Assembly: GCF_004363955.1 (NCBI RefSeq)
Contig: NZ_SNZR01000011.1
Coordinates: forward strand, 1,116,001-1,180,000
From: Enterovirga rhinocerotis
Lineage (GTDB): Bacteria > Pseudomonadota > Alphaproteobacteria > Rhizobiales > Beijerinckiaceae
DNA length: 64,000 nucleotides
Direction of reading: 5' to 3'
Shown: in pieces, positions 7,249-15,252 of the stretch
Layout: every line of letters starts with the position of its first letter
Numbering within the stretch: position 1 is the stretch's first letter
Position numbers and translations under genes: made by a program
The notes under the pieces: model-generated
The model's database searches: none
What the model saw: only the letters and a program-made list of their open reading frames with translations
What the model was told of the DNA's origin: nothing

Positions 7249-10200
7249 ATGGCACGACCCAAAACCTTCCTCACGGGCCCGATCGCCCGCGCCCTCGACG
7301 CGCTCAAGAAGGGCGACGGCGCGACGCTCGCCGGCGTGCCGGACGGGTTCGACGCGATGCTCGTCGCCGACCTCGCCCGCGTCCTGTCGCAGAATGCGGA
7401 CGGGCCGGCCGTGCTCGTCCACGTCGCCCGCGACGGGCAGCGGCGGCAGACCTTCGAGAACGCGCTGAAGTTCCTCGCCCCCGAGATCGAGGTCCTGTGC
7501 TTCCCGGCCTGGGACTGCCAGCCCTACGACCGCGTCTCGCCGACGAGCGCCGTGACTTCCCAGCGCATGACCGCGCTCGCGCGGCTCGCCCGCTCGCGCA
7601 GTTCCGAGGAGAAGCCGCGCATCCTCTCGACCACGGCAAACGCCGTCGTGCAGCGGGTGCCGCCCCGCGCGAAGATCGCGGCCGAGACCTTCTCGGCTGC
7701 GCCGGGCAACGCGGTGAAGGTCGAACAGCTCGTCGCCTGGCTGGAAGCCAACGGCTCGACGCGGACGGGGACGGTGCGCGAGCCCGGCGAGTATGCGGTG
7801 CGCGGCGGCATCGTCGACCTGCATCCGCCGGGCCTTCCCCTGCCGGTGCGGCTCGATTTCTTCGGCGACACGCTCGAATCGATCCGGCCCTTCGATCCCG
7901 AGACGCAGCGCTCGACGGGCCAGCTCCGCTCGCTCGACCTCGTGCCGGTGAGCGAGGTCCAGATCACGAGCGAGTCGATCCGGCGCTTCCGGCAGGCCTA
8001 TGTCGCGACCTTCGGCGCGCTCCAGCGCGACGACCGGCTCTACGAGGCCGTGAGCGAGGGGCGGCGCTATCCGGGGCTCGAACATTGGCTGCCGCTCTTC
8101 CACGAGCGGCTCGACACGCTGTTCGACTACGTGCCCGGCGTGCCGGTGGTCTTCGACGCGCTCGTCGAGGATGCGGCCGGCGAGCGGCTGGCCCAGGTCC
8201 ACGACTACTACGACGCCCGCGCCTCGATGTCGGGGCAGGGGGGCGGCACGCCCTATCGGCCGCTGAAGCCCGAGGCCCTCTATCTCGAACCCGAGGAATG
8301 GGCCGAACGCGTCCGCGACCTGCCGCTGGCCCGGCTGACGCCGTTCTCGGAGGCGCAGGGCGGCGGCCGCGCCGTGATCGACCTCGAAGCACGGCGCGGG
8401 CGCGACTTCCTGGCCGAGCGCACCGATCCGAACGCCAACGTGTTCCAGGCTGCGGCGGACCACATCAAGACGCTTCAGGCGAACAAGAAGCGCGTGATCG
8501 TCGCGTCCTGGTCGGAAGGCTCGCGCGAGCGGCTGGGCCATGTCCTCGAGGATCACGGCATCGAGGCGCAGACCGTGGCGCGCTTCGCCGAGACGACCGC
8601 CTGGCCGCGCAACAAGGCGCTGCTCGCGGTCTGGGGGCTCGATACGGGCTTCGAGGCGGGCGATCTCGCCGTCGTCGGCGAGCAGGACATCCTCGGCGAC
8701 CGGCTCGTGCGCCAGAAGCGGGCGAGCAAGCGTCCGCAGGACTTCCTGGCCGAGGTCTCGGCGCTGACGCCCGGCGACCTCGTCGTCCATGTCGACCACG
8801 GCATCGGGCGCTTCGACGGGCTGAAATCGATCGAGGCGGCCGGCGCTCCGCACGATTGCCTCGAGATCACCTATGCGGGCGACGCTCGCCTCTTCCTGCC
8901 GGTCGAGAACATCGAGCTTCTGAGCCGCTACGGCTCCGAGGAGACCGAGGTCCAGCTCGACAAGCTCGGCGGCGGAGGCTGGCAGGCCCGCAAGGCCAAG
9001 ATGAAGCAGCGCATCCGCGAGATGGCGGGGCAGCTCATCAAGGTGGCCGCGCAGCGCTTCCTGAAGCCCGCGCCGAAGATCACGCCGGCCGAGGGGCTCT
9101 ACGACGAATTCGCCGCGCGCTTCCCCTACGACGAGACCGAGGACCAGCTCGGGGCCATCGAAGCGGTGATGGAAGACCTCGCCGCCGGCCGGCCGATGGA
9201 CCGGCTCGTCTGCGGCGATGTCGGCTTCGGCAAGACGGAGGTGGCGCTGCGCGCGGCCTTCGCGGTCGCGATGTCGGGCAAGCAGGTCGCGGTCGTGGTG
9301 CCGACGACCCTGCTCGCGCGGCAGCACTTCAAGGGCTTCGTCGAGCGTTTCCGGGGCCTGCCGGTGAACGTCGCCCATGCCTCGCGCTTCGTCTCCGCCG
9401 CGGAGCTCAAGGCCGTGAAGGCCGGCGCTGCCGACGGCTCGGTGGACATCGTGGTCGGCACCCATGCGCTGCTCGGCAAGGGGATGTCCTTCAAGGATCT
9501 CGGCCTCATCATCGTCGACGAGGAGCAGCATTTCGGCGTCGCCCACAAGGAGCGGCTGAAGGAGCTGCGCGCCGAGGTCCACGTCCTCACGCTGACCGCG
9601 ACGCCGATCCCCCGCACCCTGCAGCTCGCGCTGACGGGCGTGCGCGAACTCTCGATCATCGCGACGCCGCCGGTCGACCGGTTGGCCGTGCGCACCTTCG
9701 TCACGCCCTTCGATCCGCTCTCGATCCGCGAGGCGCTCCTGCGCGAGCGCTACCGGGGCGGGCAGGCCTTCTACGTCGTGCCGCGCGTCTCGGACCTCGC
9801 CGACATCCGCTCGTTCCTGGCGCGGGAGGTGCCCGAGGTCAGCGTCGCCGTCGCCCATGGCCAGATGGCCGCGACGCAGCTCGAAGACGTGATGAGCGCC
9901 TTCTACGACGGCAAGTTCGACGTGCTGCTGTCGACGACGATCGTCGAATCGGGCCTCGACATCCCGACCGCCAACACCCTGATCGTCCATCGGGCCGACA
10001 TGTTCGGCCTGTCCCAGCTCTATCAGCTGCGGGGCCGCGTCGGGCGCTCGAAGACCCGCGCCTATGCGCTCTTCACGGTGCCCGAGAAGAAGCCGATGAC
10101 GGTGCAGGCCGAGCGGCGCCTGAAGGTGCTGCAATCGCTCGACACCCTCGGCGCCGGCTTCCAGCTCGCGACGCACGACCTCGACATCCGCGGGGCGGGC

Positions 10201-10884
10201 AACCTCCTCGGCGACGAGCAGTCCGGCCATATCAAGGAGGTCGGCTACGAACTCTACCAGCAGATGCTGGAGGACGCGATCGAGCAGCTCAAGGCCGGGA
10301 TCGACGATCCGCCGCCGGAGCAATGGTCCCCGACCATCCAGGTGGGCGCGCCGGTCACGATCCCGGAGAGCTTCGTCTCCGATCTCCAGCTCCGCCTCGG
10401 CCTTTATCGCCGGCTCTCGACCTTCGAGACCGAGGAGGAGATCGCGGCCTTCCGGGCCGAACTCGTGGACCGTTTCGGCAAGCTGCCGAAGGAGGTCGAC
10501 CAGCTCCTCGCGGTGGTGGGCATCAAGGTCCTGTGCCGGCAGGCCAATATCGAGCGCGTCGAGGGCGGGCCGAAGGGAATCATCGTGTCGTTCCGCGAGA
10601 ACGAATTCGCGAACCCTGCGGGACTCGTCGCCTATGTCGCCGAGCAGGGCACCTTCGCGAAGGTCAGGCCGGACATGAAGGTCGTCTTCCTGCGCGACGT
10701 CGACGACGTCGCCGGGCGGCTCGACACGACGAAACGGCTCGTCCGCGATCTCGTCTCGGTCTCGAAGGGAGAGCCCGCCTCGGCGCTGAAGCCTCTCCCG
10801 GCTCCGCGTCCCGCGACGCGTCCGGTCGCGGTGCCGGTCAGGTCTCGGGGGCGTGCAGGGCCTGCGGGCCGATGGCGGCCTTGA
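7249..10884 (+). CDS. mfd: Transcription-repair coupling factor Mfd
   Basis: 1211 aa, a cytosolic SF2 translocase that removes stalled RNA polymerase and recruits UvrA. Domains in order: UvrB-like N-terminal region (~50-330), RNA-polymerase-interacting CarD-like domain beginning near residue 506 ('LTPGDLVVHVDHGIGRFDGL'), helicase motor with Walker A GDVGFGKT (Lys662) and DEEQ box at 757-760, second RecA lobe ('STTIVESGLDIP'), and C-terminal TRCF domain from about residue 1040. Length is normal for the family, slightly long at the N-terminus. The 3' end overlaps a convergent gene by 47 bp. No strong Shine-Dalgarno is visible. Confidence 0.96.
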   Translation: MARPKTFLTGPIARALDALKKGDGATLAGVPDGFDAMLVADLARVLSQNADGPAVLVHVARDGQRRQTFENALKFLAPEIEVLCFPAWDCQPYDRVSPTSAVTSQRMTALARLARSRSSEEKPRILSTTANAVVQRVPPRAKIAAETFSAAPGNAVKVEQLVAWLEANGSTRTGTVREPGEYAVRGGIVDLHPPGLPLPVRLDFFGDTLESIRPFDPETQRSTGQLRSLDLVPVSEVQITSESIRRFRQAYVATFGALQRDDRLYEAVSEGRRYPGLEHWLPLFHERLDTLFDYVPGVPVVFDALVEDAAGERLAQVHDYYDARASMSGQGGGTPYRPLKPEALYLEPEEWAERVRDLPLARLTPFSEAQGGGRAVIDLEARRGRDFLAERTDPNANVFQAAADHIKTLQANKKRVIVASWSEGSRERLGHVLEDHGIEAQTVARFAETTAWPRNKALLAVWGLDTGFEAGDLAVVGEQDILGDRLVRQKRASKRPQDFLAEVSALTPGDLVVHVDHGIGRFDGLKSIEAAGAPHDCLEITYAGDARLFLPVENIELLSRYGSEETEVQLDKLGGGGWQARKAKMKQRIREMAGQLIKVAAQRFLKPAPKITPAEGLYDEFAARFPYDETEDQLGAIEAVMEDLAAGRPMDRLVCGDVGFGKTEVALRAAFAVAMSGKQVAVVVPTTLLARQHFKGFVERFRGLPVNVAHASRFVSAAELKAVKAGAADGSVDIVVGTHALLGKGMSFKDLGLIIVDEEQHFGVAHKERLKELRAEVHVLTLTATPIPRTLQLALTGVRELSIIATPPVDRLAVRTFVTPFDPLSIREALLRERYRGGQAFYVVPRVSDLADIRSFLAREVPEVSVAVAHGQMAATQLEDVMSAFYDGKFDVLLSTTIVESGLDIPTANTLIVHRADMFGLSQLYQLRGRVGRSKTRAYALFTVPEKKPMTVQAERRLKVLQSLDTLGAGFQLATHDLDIRGAGNLLGDEQSGHIKEVGYELYQQMLEDAIEQLKAGIDDPPPEQWSPTIQVGAPVTIPESFVSDLQLRLGLYRRLSTFETEEEIAAFRAELVDRFGKLPKEVDQLLAVVGIKVLCRQANIERVEGGPKGIIVSFRENEFANPAGLVAYVAEQGTFAKVRPDMKVVFLRDVDDVAGRLDTTKRLVRDLVSVSKGEPASALKPLPAPRPATRPVAVPVRSRGRAGPAGRWRP

Positions 10885-11191
10885 GGAGCGCGGAGACGCC
10901 TCCGACGGAGAGGGCCGCTTCGCGCGTCCATTCGATGATCGGCACGCCCGCGGTCCGGTCGGAGCCCCGAAGCGTCGCCGCGAGGCGGCGCAGGGGCTCG
11001 AGGCCCTCCGGCCGGCCGGGCATGTTCATGAAGACCGCGGAGGGCAGGTCCATCATGTCGAGCACGGCCTCGGCCGCCTCGACGGAGGTCGTGATGCTCG
11101 CGAGACCCAGCTCGGCCAGTTCGGTCGAGAGCAGGTCCGTCTCGGTGCGGTGGCCGCTATCGACCACGAGCACTTTCCTCAACGCCACCAT
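10838..11191 (-). CDS. Degenerate response-regulator receiver-like protein
   Basis: 117 aa beginning MVALRKVLVVDSG, which reads like the first strand of a CheY-type receiver ('KVLVVDSGHRTETDLLSTEL'). The phospho-acceptor position (normally Asp four residues before the 'MP') is Phe in 'AVFMNMPG', so classical phosphorylation is not expected. The 3' end lies 47 bp inside the end of mfd on the opposite strand. The ATG at 11191 was preferred over a GTG at 11203 because it has a G-rich sequence just upstream. Could be a pseudo-receiver or an unrelated alpha/beta protein. Confidence 0.6.
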   Translation of the reverse strand: MVALRKVLVVDSGHRTETDLLSTELAELGLASITTSVEAAEAVLDMMDLPSAVFMNMPGRPEGLEPLRRLAATLRGSDRTAGVPIIEWTREAALSVGGVSALLKAAIGPQALHAPET

Positions 11192-11436
11192 GTCGCCCCG
11201 CACAATATCATGCCGCAGTGCAAGATTTCCGACAGGTAGGAAGTTGTCGCACAGCGGTCAAGGTTCTGTCGTCATTCGGGCTGGCCAAGGCGTGGCAAAG
11301 CGGTTAACGAGCCGAACTCGCCTCACGGCCCTGCGTCATGCCCTTGCCTCATTGAGCAGGGATGGACGGGGACATGAAGCAGGGACGTCTCGCCGGCCGC
11401 GACGACAGCCGACAAAGCCGACATAAGGATGTAGGG

Positions 11437-12186
11437 ATGTTTTCAGCGACCCGTCTCGCATGGTTGTCCGCCGTTCTGGCGGTCGGCGTGAGCGGTGCGG
11501 CCCAGGCGCAGCAGAAGCCTCGGCCGGCCCAGCAGCCCGCGCAGCAGCAACCCGCCCAGCCCGCTCAGGGCGCGCCGGAAGGGCAGCAGAATACCGGGCC
11601 TCTCGTGGTTCAGGTAAAGGCCGAGCCGTCCCAGGCGGAATGGACGAAGGTCTGCGGCAAGGATCCGGGCTCGGCGGCCGAGGTGTGCTACACGACCCGC
11701 GACTTCGTGTCCGACCAGGGCCAGCCGGTCCTCGCGGCGGCCGTCTACGACGTGAAGGGTCCGCAGACCCAGAAGATCGTGCGCTTCCTGATGCCGCTGG
11801 GCCTTCTGCTCCGTCCGGGCATCCGCTTCGCGGTGGACCAGCAGGCCCCGGCGGCCGGCGCCTACACGATCTGCTTCCCGAACGGCTGCTTCGCCGAAGC
11901 GACGGGCCTCAAGGACGACTTCACGAACGCCCTCAAGAAGGGCACGAACATCAATGTCAGCGTCCAGAACCAGGTCGGCCGCGAGGTCACGTTCCAGGTG
12001 CCGCTGGCCGGTTTCGCCAAGGCCTTCGACGGGGCTCCGATGGACCCGAAGGTGCTCGAGGAGCAGCAGAAGAAGCTGCAGGCCGAGCTCGAGAAGCGCA
12101 GCGAGGAGCTTCGCAAGAAGCTCGAGCAGCAGGGCCAGGCCGGCGGCGCGGCTCCGACGACCCCGTCGGGCGCGGCTCCGAAGTAA
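11437..12186 (+). CDS. IalB-family exported protein (invasion-associated locus B)
   Basis: 249 aa. A signal peptide is visible (MFSATRLAWLSAVLAVGVSG, cleavage after AQA), followed by a Gln/Pro/Ala-rich linker (residues ~27-55). The IalB domain follows, with 'WTKVCGKDPGSAAEVCYTTRDF' and a second Cys pair 'YTICFPNGCFAEA' as expected for two disulfides. The C-terminus is a Lys/Glu-rich helical stretch ('EEQQKKLQAELEKRSEELRK') ending in Gly/Ala/Pro. The start is placed at the signal peptide (AAGGAT upstream); an ATG at 11362 would prepend 25 hydrophilic residues. Periplasmic; the biochemical role of the family is unclear. Followed by a strong terminator. Confidence 0.85.
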   Translation: MFSATRLAWLSAVLAVGVSGAAQAQQKPRPAQQPAQQQPAQPAQGAPEGQQNTGPLVVQVKAEPSQAEWTKVCGKDPGSAAEVCYTTRDFVSDQGQPVLAAAVYDVKGPQTQKIVRFLMPLGLLLRPGIRFAVDQQAPAAGAYTICFPNGCFAEATGLKDDFTNALKKGTNINVSVQNQVGREVTFQVPLAGFAKAFDGAPMDPKVLEEQQKKLQAELEKRSEELRKKLEQQGQAGGAAPTTPSGAAPK

Positions 12187-12213
12187 CCTTCGGACCCTTT
12201 GCGGATCTGATCG

Positions 12214-12242
12214 GGCCGGCGCTCCACAGCGCCGGCCTTTTT
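12214..12242 (+). terminator. Rho-independent terminator after the IalB gene
   Basis: A perfect 10-bp stem (12214-12223 with 12228-12237, arm GGCCGGCGCT) with a 4-base loop CCAC is followed directly by five T residues. It lies 28 bp past the stop codon and is the clearest intrinsic terminator in the window. It also lies downstream of the convergent OmpA-like gene. Confidence 0.85.
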
Positions 12243-12312
12243 CGTGTGCTCGACGTCAGGGTCGGAGCGCGCCGTGTTCGGGAGGCCGGATCCGAACCTC
12301 CCGCAGCAGGAT

Positions 12313-13320
12313 CTAGCGGCGGATCAGCTCCACGCGCCGGTTGAGGGCGCGGCCGGCCTCGTCCGCGTTGGAGGCGACGGGCTGGTCCATGCCCATGCCG
12401 CGGGAGGTCAGGCGCCCGGCGGCGACGCCGTAGCGGGCGGTGAGCTCGGCGACGACCGCCGCCGCGCGGTTCTGCGAGAGGCGCAGATTGTAGGCCTGTC
12501 CGCCCTGGTTGTCGGTATGGCCGACCACCTCGACCGAGATGCCCGGATTGCGCGCCATCAGATCCGAGATCTCCTTCAGCTGCGGCGCCGATTCCGGCTT
12601 GATGTCGGCTTTGTCGAAGTCGAACAGGATGCCGTAGATCGTGGTGCGGCCGCTCTGGTCGAAATCCTTCTTGATCTCGGCCTGCTGCTTCACCTGGATC
12701 TTGCCGGTTTCCATCTCTCCGGATTCGATCACGCGCGCGATGACGGCGCGGCCGCCGCGGCTCTCGTCGTCCGCGATGGCGAGGCTGACATGCACGGTCG
12801 CTCCGCCCTGGCTGCGCTTCGCGTAGAGATAGCGGCCATTGCCGTTGTAGAACTGGTTGCGGACGAAATCGCCGTCGAATTTCGGCAGGTCCGTCTTGCC
12901 GTCGAGGGCGAGGCCGAGGAAGAGCCCGGGCCGGCGCTCGTTGCCGGTGAAGCAGGTTCCGGCCTCCGTCGAGCAGACGAAGGGGACCTCGAATCCCTTC
13001 TGCTGCAGGCTCTGCTGGAAGTTGCGGATGCCTTCCAGCGAGGAGCGGCCCGGCGGCAGGCGGTAATACAGGGTGAAGACCTTCCCTTCGAGCGTCTGCC
13101 AGCCCGTCCCGCGCTGCTCGGTCGAGCCCTTCTCCTCGATGGGGCCGACGATGATGGTGGCTTCGTCGTAGCTCGCGACCTGGTGCCCGACCTGCTTCGA
13201 GCCCTCGTAATGCCCGAGAAGCGGGTGATCCTGGGCGAGTGCCGCGCCGGCAGTGAAGGTCAGGCCACAGGCGATGATGCTTGCCGGGCCAACCCGCGAC
13301 CCTTGCCAAAATCCAAACAT
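12313..13320 (-). CDS. OmpA-family protein with DUF4892-like N-terminal domain
   Basis: 335 aa. A signal peptide ends near 'GAALAQDHPLL'. Residues ~35-200 resemble DUF4892 ('HYEGSKQVGHQVASYDEA', 'LYYRLPPGRSSLEGIRNFQQ'). Residues ~220-335 are the OmpA peptidoglycan-binding domain with 'ILFDFDKADIKPES', 'VEVVGHTDNQG' and 'NLRLSQNRAAAVVAEL'. Likely an envelope protein tethered to the cell wall. Convergent with the IalB gene; divergent from the small exported protein at 13477. Confidence 0.85.
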   Translation of the reverse strand: MFGFWQGSRVGPASIIACGLTFTAGAALAQDHPLLGHYEGSKQVGHQVASYDEATIIVGPIEEKGSTEQRGTGWQTLEGKVFTLYYRLPPGRSSLEGIRNFQQSLQQKGFEVPFVCSTEAGTCFTGNERRPGLFLGLALDGKTDLPKFDGDFVRNQFYNGNGRYLYAKRSQGGATVHVSLAIADDESRGGRAVIARVIESGEMETGKIQVKQQAEIKKDFDQSGRTTIYGILFDFDKADIKPESAPQLKEISDLMARNPGISVEVVGHTDNQGGQAYNLRLSQNRAAAVVAELTARYGVAAGRLTSRGMGMDQPVASNADEAGRALNRRVELIRR

Positions 13321-13476
13321 GAATCGTTCTCCGTCCGCCGCGATGATGGCGTCGCTACGATGAAACGGAAAGCGCGCATGCGGGCGGACAACCGTCGCGC
13401 GGAATCTTTGTCCGTAACGGGCGCGCCGTTCCGTCTATCCTGTCGGCGGCCTTGGCGGTCGCGGGAGGGCGTTGCG

Positions 13477-13845
13477 ATGCGAATGAGGTTGGCAGTCCGC
13501 ACCGGTGCGCTGGTGCTCTCCATCGGAGCCGGGGCCGGGTCTGCCGTGGCCCAGGATGCGCTGCTCGCGGCCCGGCGCGGATTGGTGGAGGATTTCGCGC
13601 AGGTCGTCGCGGGCACGCAGGTCTGCCCGCGCTACCAGCCGAACGCGACGCTGCTCGGGCTGCTCGCGCTCCGCTACGGCCTGCGCTTCGACGATCCCGT
13701 GGTGGAGGCGAGGCTGGAGGAGCGCGCCGCCTTCCACGCCGCCCGGATCAAGGGCCGATCGGAGGCGGATATCTGCGCCGCTCTGCTCCGCCTCTTCGGC
13801 CCCGAGGGCTCGAACGTGAAGAACCTCGTCAGGGCCGCGCCCTGA
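13477..13845 (+). CDS. Small exported protein of unknown function
   Basis: 122 aa. An N-terminal signal peptide (MRMRLAVRTGALVLSIGAGA, cleavage after AVA) is followed by ~95 mostly helical residues with two Cys ('TQVCPRYQP', 'ADICAALLRLFG') that could form a disulfide in the periplasm. A strong GGGAGGG Shine-Dalgarno lies seven bases before the ATG. No family recognised. Its stop is 4 bp from the stop of the convergent MarR gene. Confidence 0.65.
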   Translation: MRMRLAVRTGALVLSIGAGAGSAVAQDALLAARRGLVEDFAQVVAGTQVCPRYQPNATLLGLLALRYGLRFDDPVVEARLEERAAFHAARIKGRSEADICAALLRLFGPEGSNVKNLVRAAP

Positions 13846-13849
13846 GGCG

Positions 13850-14284
13850 TCAGCGCAGACGGTCGAGGAGACGGAGGAGGGTCGCCTGCTCGGTCTTGGA
13901 GAGCGGAGCGAGGGTTTCGGAGGAGACGTCGAGGGCCGTCGCGGCGCGGGTCCGGTAGGCGTCGTGCCCGGCTTCCGTCAGCCGCAGCAGGAGACGGCGC
14001 CGGTCGGCGGGATCGGCGCGCGTCTCGACGAGGCCTCGGCGGATCAGCCGATCGGCGATGCCCTTGATCGTCGCGACATCCGTCGCGATCAGCCGGCCGA
14101 GATGGTTCTGCGAGCACTCTCCGGCCTCGGCCAGGCGGACCAGCGCCGACCATTGCGTCGGCGTCATGTCGTCGCCGAACGCGGCCGCGAAAATCCCGGT
14201 ATGCCGCTGCTGGACCTGGCGCAGGACGAAGCCGACCTGCTCGTCGAGCCGATAGGCCGGCTCTGGCGCGGAGACCGCGCTCAC
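13850..14284 (-). CDS. MarR-family transcriptional regulator
   Basis: 144 aa. Winged HTH with 'MTPTQWSALVRLAEAGECSQ', 'LIATDVATIKGIADRLIRRG' and wing 'RADPADRRRLLLRLTEAG', all classic MarR features. The start is a GTG overlapping the TGA of the upstream ferredoxin reductase gene (GTGA), implying translational coupling; a longer upstream reading is Arg-rich and lies in the fpr gene. Probably binds the GTTAGT-AC-ACTAAC palindrome in the promoter shared with the enamidase-like gene and controls both units. Confidence 0.88.
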   Translation of the reverse strand: MSAVSAPEPAYRLDEQVGFVLRQVQQRHTGIFAAAFGDDMTPTQWSALVRLAEAGECSQNHLGRLIATDVATIKGIADRLIRRGLVETRADPADRRRLLLRLTEAGHDAYRTRAATALDVSSETLAPLSKTEQATLLRLLDRLR

Positions 14285-15054
14285 CGCTCCGCGAAGGCCT
14301 TCTCGACGACGAACTCCCCGGCCTCGCCGTGATTGCCTTCGACGAAATCCGCGCTTTCGAGGATCGTCCGGAGATCGACCAGCATTGCGGGCGAGCCGCA
14401 CAGCATCACCCGGTCCTGCTCACGGCCGAGCGCGGGCAGGCCGATATCCTCGAACAGCTTGCCGGAGGTGATGAGATCGGTGATCCGGCCGCGGTTGCGG
14501 AACGGCTCGCGCGTGACGGTCGGGTAGTAGATCAGCTTCTCGCGGATGAGGTCGCCGAGCATCTCGTCTTCCGGGAGGTCCTTGGTGATGGTCTCGCCAT
14601 AGGCGAGTTCGTTCACCTGGCGGCAGCCATGGACCAGCACGATCTTCTCGAAGCGATCGTAGGTCTCGGGGTCCTTGATGATGGACAGGAAGGGCGCGAG
14701 GCCGGTCCCGGTTCCCATGAGGTAGAGGTTGCGGCCGTCCTTGAGGTTGTCGAGCACGAGCGTGCCGGTCGGCTTCTTGCCGACGATGATCGGATCGCCG
14801 ACCTTGAGATGCTGCAGGCGGGAGGTGAGCGGGCCGTCCTGCACCTTGATCGAGAAGAATTCCAATCTGTCTTCGTAATTCGCCGAGGCGATCGAATAGG
14901 CCCGAAGCAACGGCTTCGCATTGACCTCGAGCCCGATCATCACGAACTCGCCGTTCCGGAACCGGAACGCCGGATCGCGTGTCGTCGTGAACGAGAACAA
15001 CGTGTCGTTCCAGTGATGGACCGACAGAACCTGCTCCGTGTTCATCTTGCTCAT
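14281..15054 (-). CDS. fpr: Ferredoxin--NADP+ reductase
   Basis: 257 aa, the normal size of bacterial Fpr. FAD-binding 'LLRAYSIAS' (about residue 50), NADP-binding 'LMGTGTGLAPFLSIIKDPE', 'VLVHGCRQVNELAY' and 'MLCGSPAML' are all present; the C-terminus ends in the subclass I-like 'FVVEKAFAER'. Transfers electrons between NADPH and ferredoxin or flavodoxin. The start is ambiguous: MSKMNTEQV at 15054 was chosen, with in-frame ATGs at 15045 and 15078 as alternatives. First gene of an fpr-marR operon. Confidence 0.92.
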   Translation of the reverse strand: MSKMNTEQVLSVHHWNDTLFSFTTTRDPAFRFRNGEFVMIGLEVNAKPLLRAYSIASANYEDRLEFFSIKVQDGPLTSRLQHLKVGDPIIVGKKPTGTLVLDNLKDGRNLYLMGTGTGLAPFLSIIKDPETYDRFEKIVLVHGCRQVNELAYGETITKDLPEDEMLGDLIREKLIYYPTVTREPFRNRGRITDLITSGKLFEDIGLPALGREQDRVMLCGSPAMLVDLRTILESADFVEGNHGEAGEFVVEKAFAER

Positions 15055-15175
15055 CGGGCGATGATCCGCTTTCTTCATCGCGCGGCGTGACGCGCTCGGC
15101 GACGCTGTCGACCAGAGCTGCCCGGCCGTCAAGCCGCCGGGGCGTCGCGCAGGCGCGATGGTTGTCATGCTGCAG

Positions 15176-15195
15176 ATTGTTAGTACACTAACGAT
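15176..15195. promoter_or_regulatory. Candidate MarR operator
   Basis: GTTAGT-AC-ACTAAC (15179-15192) is a perfect inverted repeat; it extends to 20 bp with a single mismatched pair. It lies in the divergent promoter between fpr-marR and the amidohydrolase gene, 58 bp before the amidohydrolase ATG. Short TTAGT/ACTAA palindromes are the usual target type of MarR proteins. Confidence 0.7.
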
Positions 15196-15252
15196 CCGGG
15201 GCCGCGATTTCAATGGCGATAGAGCGGTGCGGCCATCGATGGAGAGGTCCGC

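Noticed and set aside
6994-10323. Open frame of ~1100 codons antisense to mfd
   Set aside because: It lies wholly opposite the clearly homologous Mfd protein, has a His/Arg/Asp-rich composition with no recognisable domain, and is the expected product of high third-position GC in the sense gene.
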